In this document: positions 37,665-39,068 of the stretch, in pieces
Layout of the letters: each line of letters opens with the position of its first letter
Position numbering within the stretch: position 1 is the first letter of the stretch
IMG/VR virus record: IMGVR_UViG_3300032241_002908
Location: 1-39,068 of that record
Strand: one strand, 5' to 3'
Source: a virus
DNA length: 39,068 bases
Notes under the pieces: model-generated
What the model was told of the DNA's origin: nothing
The model's input: only the letters and a program-made list of their open reading frames with translations
The model's database searches: none
Position numbers and translations under genes: made by a program

Positions 37665-39068
37665 TTATTGAATTTGACCGTAACCAAATTGTAATACTGG
37701 GCTACCAGAAACGGCAACTGAAATATTAGCATTTGTTTTTATGTGTGTTATGGTTGCTTTCATGGTTTCTTCAATAGCAATCATCATATTATTTGGTGAG
37801 CCGTCTGGTAAAGTTGGTGCGGTCACAATTCCTTTTTGTTCTAAAGCAGATTTTATATCACCCATAAGTGCAACATGGTTCATACCAGGTTTCAAAGCTC
37901 CTGCAACAAGAATCAACGGTGGAGGAATTGGTGGCATTGGTGTTGCCAGATTTGCCAATTTTAAAATATTTAATAATTGGTCAAGGATACTTGTACAGTT
38001 ACTACTAAAACCGTTAAATATACCAAGTAAACCAAGTAATGATGAAAGACAAGCTAAATAATCTATACCTCTTTGTTTTAAATAATTCAACGCAAGATTT
38101 TTAGCGAGGTTAATCAAATCATTTTTGATCAAATTAAATATATTGTCAATAATAAGTTTTACAATTACTTCCCCAATTTTTGCAATGATAACAGACAATT
38201 GATTAACAACTTCAGTTGAAGCTTTTGTTGACGTATCACCAGATAAATAACCATACAATTTAGGTATAAGTAATAGTTTAGGTGAAATCATCATTTGCAT
38301 TGCTGCATATGGGATTGATTTTAAAATGTTTAATTGAAACTCAGCATTTATATTTGGTAAATCTACCTGTAAAGTAATTTCACCACCATTTAATAAATCT
38401 GTTAATCCTTGACTTATAGATGATGATAACATTTCTGTAGCCTGGTCAACATTTGGTTTAACATTTGTGTTATCGTATGCTGTTGGATCAGAATTAACTG
38501 GTAAATTTAAAGATGGATCAGATAATGCTGAATTACCTTTAGTGTAATCAACAATTTGTGTATCATTTTTTGAAATGTTGAACAAGCTATCTAATGCATT
38601 GATAACAGCCGCTGAATCAACTGGAACATCTAAGTTATCACAAGTTGAAAATCTTACTAAATTATCAGATTGTAATTGTGCTTGCGTATTAATTTCATCA
38701 AGTGTTGGTGCATCAAATGCAAAATAATCTGTTGTATCACCATTATTCAAATCATTTGTTTGTGTATCACCAAAATTTGTTGTTATAGCACCGTCACTAT
38801 TTGAATTACTTAAATTACCGTTTTGATTATTAAGATAACCTGTAGGAGATCCGTTCGTAACATTATTTCCAGTATTTGATTCACTACAAAACCCAAAAAT
38901 CTTTTGTAATGCCGCAAGTATGCTATTTTGTTGACTTAATTGTATTTGGGTTTTGGAACCACCAAATGATAAGGCACCAGTTACTAAATCTGTGATTGTT
39001 GATAAAAATAAAGCAAAATTAAATATTGGTGAAATTGCTGTTAAATAGTCTTCCAACCATACACCAAA
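37665..39068 (-). CDS. Putative virion structural protein, 5' end beyond the window
   Basis: The frame is open to the right edge: upstream of the TTG at 39056 it continues through F-G-V-W without a stop or an ATG, so the true start lies outside. At least 467 residues are visible. Segments include hydrophobic helices (ISPIFNFALFLSTITDLVTGALSFGG; AGALKPGMNHVALMGDIKSALEQKG), a long Asn/Asp/Thr/Ser linker (about 60-190), a helical amphipathic stretch (ELQ...IAKIGEVIVKLIIDNIFNLIKNDLINLAKNLALNYLKQRG) and a short beta C-terminus (SVAVSGSPVLQFGYGQIQ). No T4 counterpart is identified; context says tail or baseplate. Confidence 0.6.
   Translation of the reverse strand, partial: FGVWLEDYLTAISPIFNFALFLSTITDLVTGALSFGGSKTQIQLSQQNSILAALQKIFGFCSESNTGNNVTNGSPTGYLNNQNGNLSNSNSDGAITTNFGDTQTNDLNNGDTTDYFAFDAPTLDEINTQAQLQSDNLVRFSTCDNLDVPVDSAAVINALDSLFNISKNDTQIVDYTKGNSALSDPSLNLPVNSDPTAYDNTNVKPNVDQATEMLSSSISQGLTDLLNGGEITLQVDLPNINAEFQLNILKSIPYAAMQMMISPKLLLIPKLYGYLSGDTSTKASTEVVNQLSVIIAKIGEVIVKLIIDNIFNLIKNDLINLAKNLALNYLKQRGIDYLACLSSLLGLLGIFNGFSSNCTSILDQLLNILKLANLATPMPPIPPPLILVAGALKPGMNHVALMGDIKSALEQKGIVTAPTLPDGSPNNMMIAIEETMKATITHIKTNANISVAVSGSPVLQFGYGQIQ

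Noticed and set aside
1-39068. tRNA genes and CRISPR arrays
   Set aside because: I found no cloverleaf with a CCA-type end or T-loop consensus and no spaced repeat array in either strand by reading; a tRNA scan would be the decisive check.

Overview
The window is a continuous piece of an AT-rich, T4-like myovirus genome whose host is probably a member of the Bacteroidota (Flavobacterium-like). The T4-like call rests on a gp17-type terminase, gp20-type portal, gp21-type prohead protease, acidic scaffold and gp23-type major capsid protein in T4-like order, plus ThyA and a T4 gp1-like dNMP kinase. The host call rests on four sites that match the Bacteroidota -33/-7 promoter (TTTG, 19-20 bp, TAnnTTTG), on DUF4494-like and KTSC proteins, and on the near absence of Shine-Dalgarno sequences.

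Layout. 1-3.6 kb: two small plus-strand genes, a minus-strand UvrD-like helicase, a zinc-ribbon protein and a Lys/Ala-rich putative internal head protein. 3.6-7.6 kb, minus strand: an M20-like metallopeptidase overlapping an exported lytic transglycosylase, then a ClpC-like AAA+ unfoldase with an apparent ClpP-docking tripeptide. 7.7-8.9 kb, plus: KTSC protein, HAD phosphatase and small proteins. 8.9-12.2 kb: three tandem LamG-type adhesin/tail-fibre paralogues, the third decayed. 12.3-14.5 kb: a GIY-YIG homing endonuclease between a 5' fragment of thyA and an intact thyA. 14.5-20 kb, plus: small proteins, a possible tail-tube-fold protein, a nucleotidyltransferase, and a run of proteins whose N-termini look like capsid-targeting sequences. 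20-20.8 kb: a dNMP kinase preceded by its own duplicated 5' fragment and an endonuclease remnant. 20.9-39 kb, all minus: the head and packaging module (terminase, portal, protease, scaffold, capsid) and upstream virion or baseplate genes; the last gene runs off the right edge.

The strongest signal is in the terminase. The large subunit is encoded in two pieces. The first ends with a 30-residue intein N-fragment, the second begins with a 109-residue intein C-fragment, and a Vsr-like endonuclease reading frame without a start codon lies between. This matches the rare, atypically split TerL inteins known from metagenomes (AceL-TerL type). With the thyA and dNMP kinase loci, the window holds three endonuclease-associated gene disruptions at different stages of decay, each at a conserved motif or domain boundary of a nucleotide or DNA-packaging enzyme.

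Two promoter classes appear to coexist. Host-type promoters precede the helicase, the ClpC-like gene, the KTSC operon and one small gene. A sense-oriented TATTTAT element precedes many virion and other genes and is a candidate phage-specific (late) promoter. Rho-independent terminators separate most convergent units. No tRNA, rRNA or CRISPR array was seen, and no stretch over 300 bases lacks a gene or a recognisable gene remnant.
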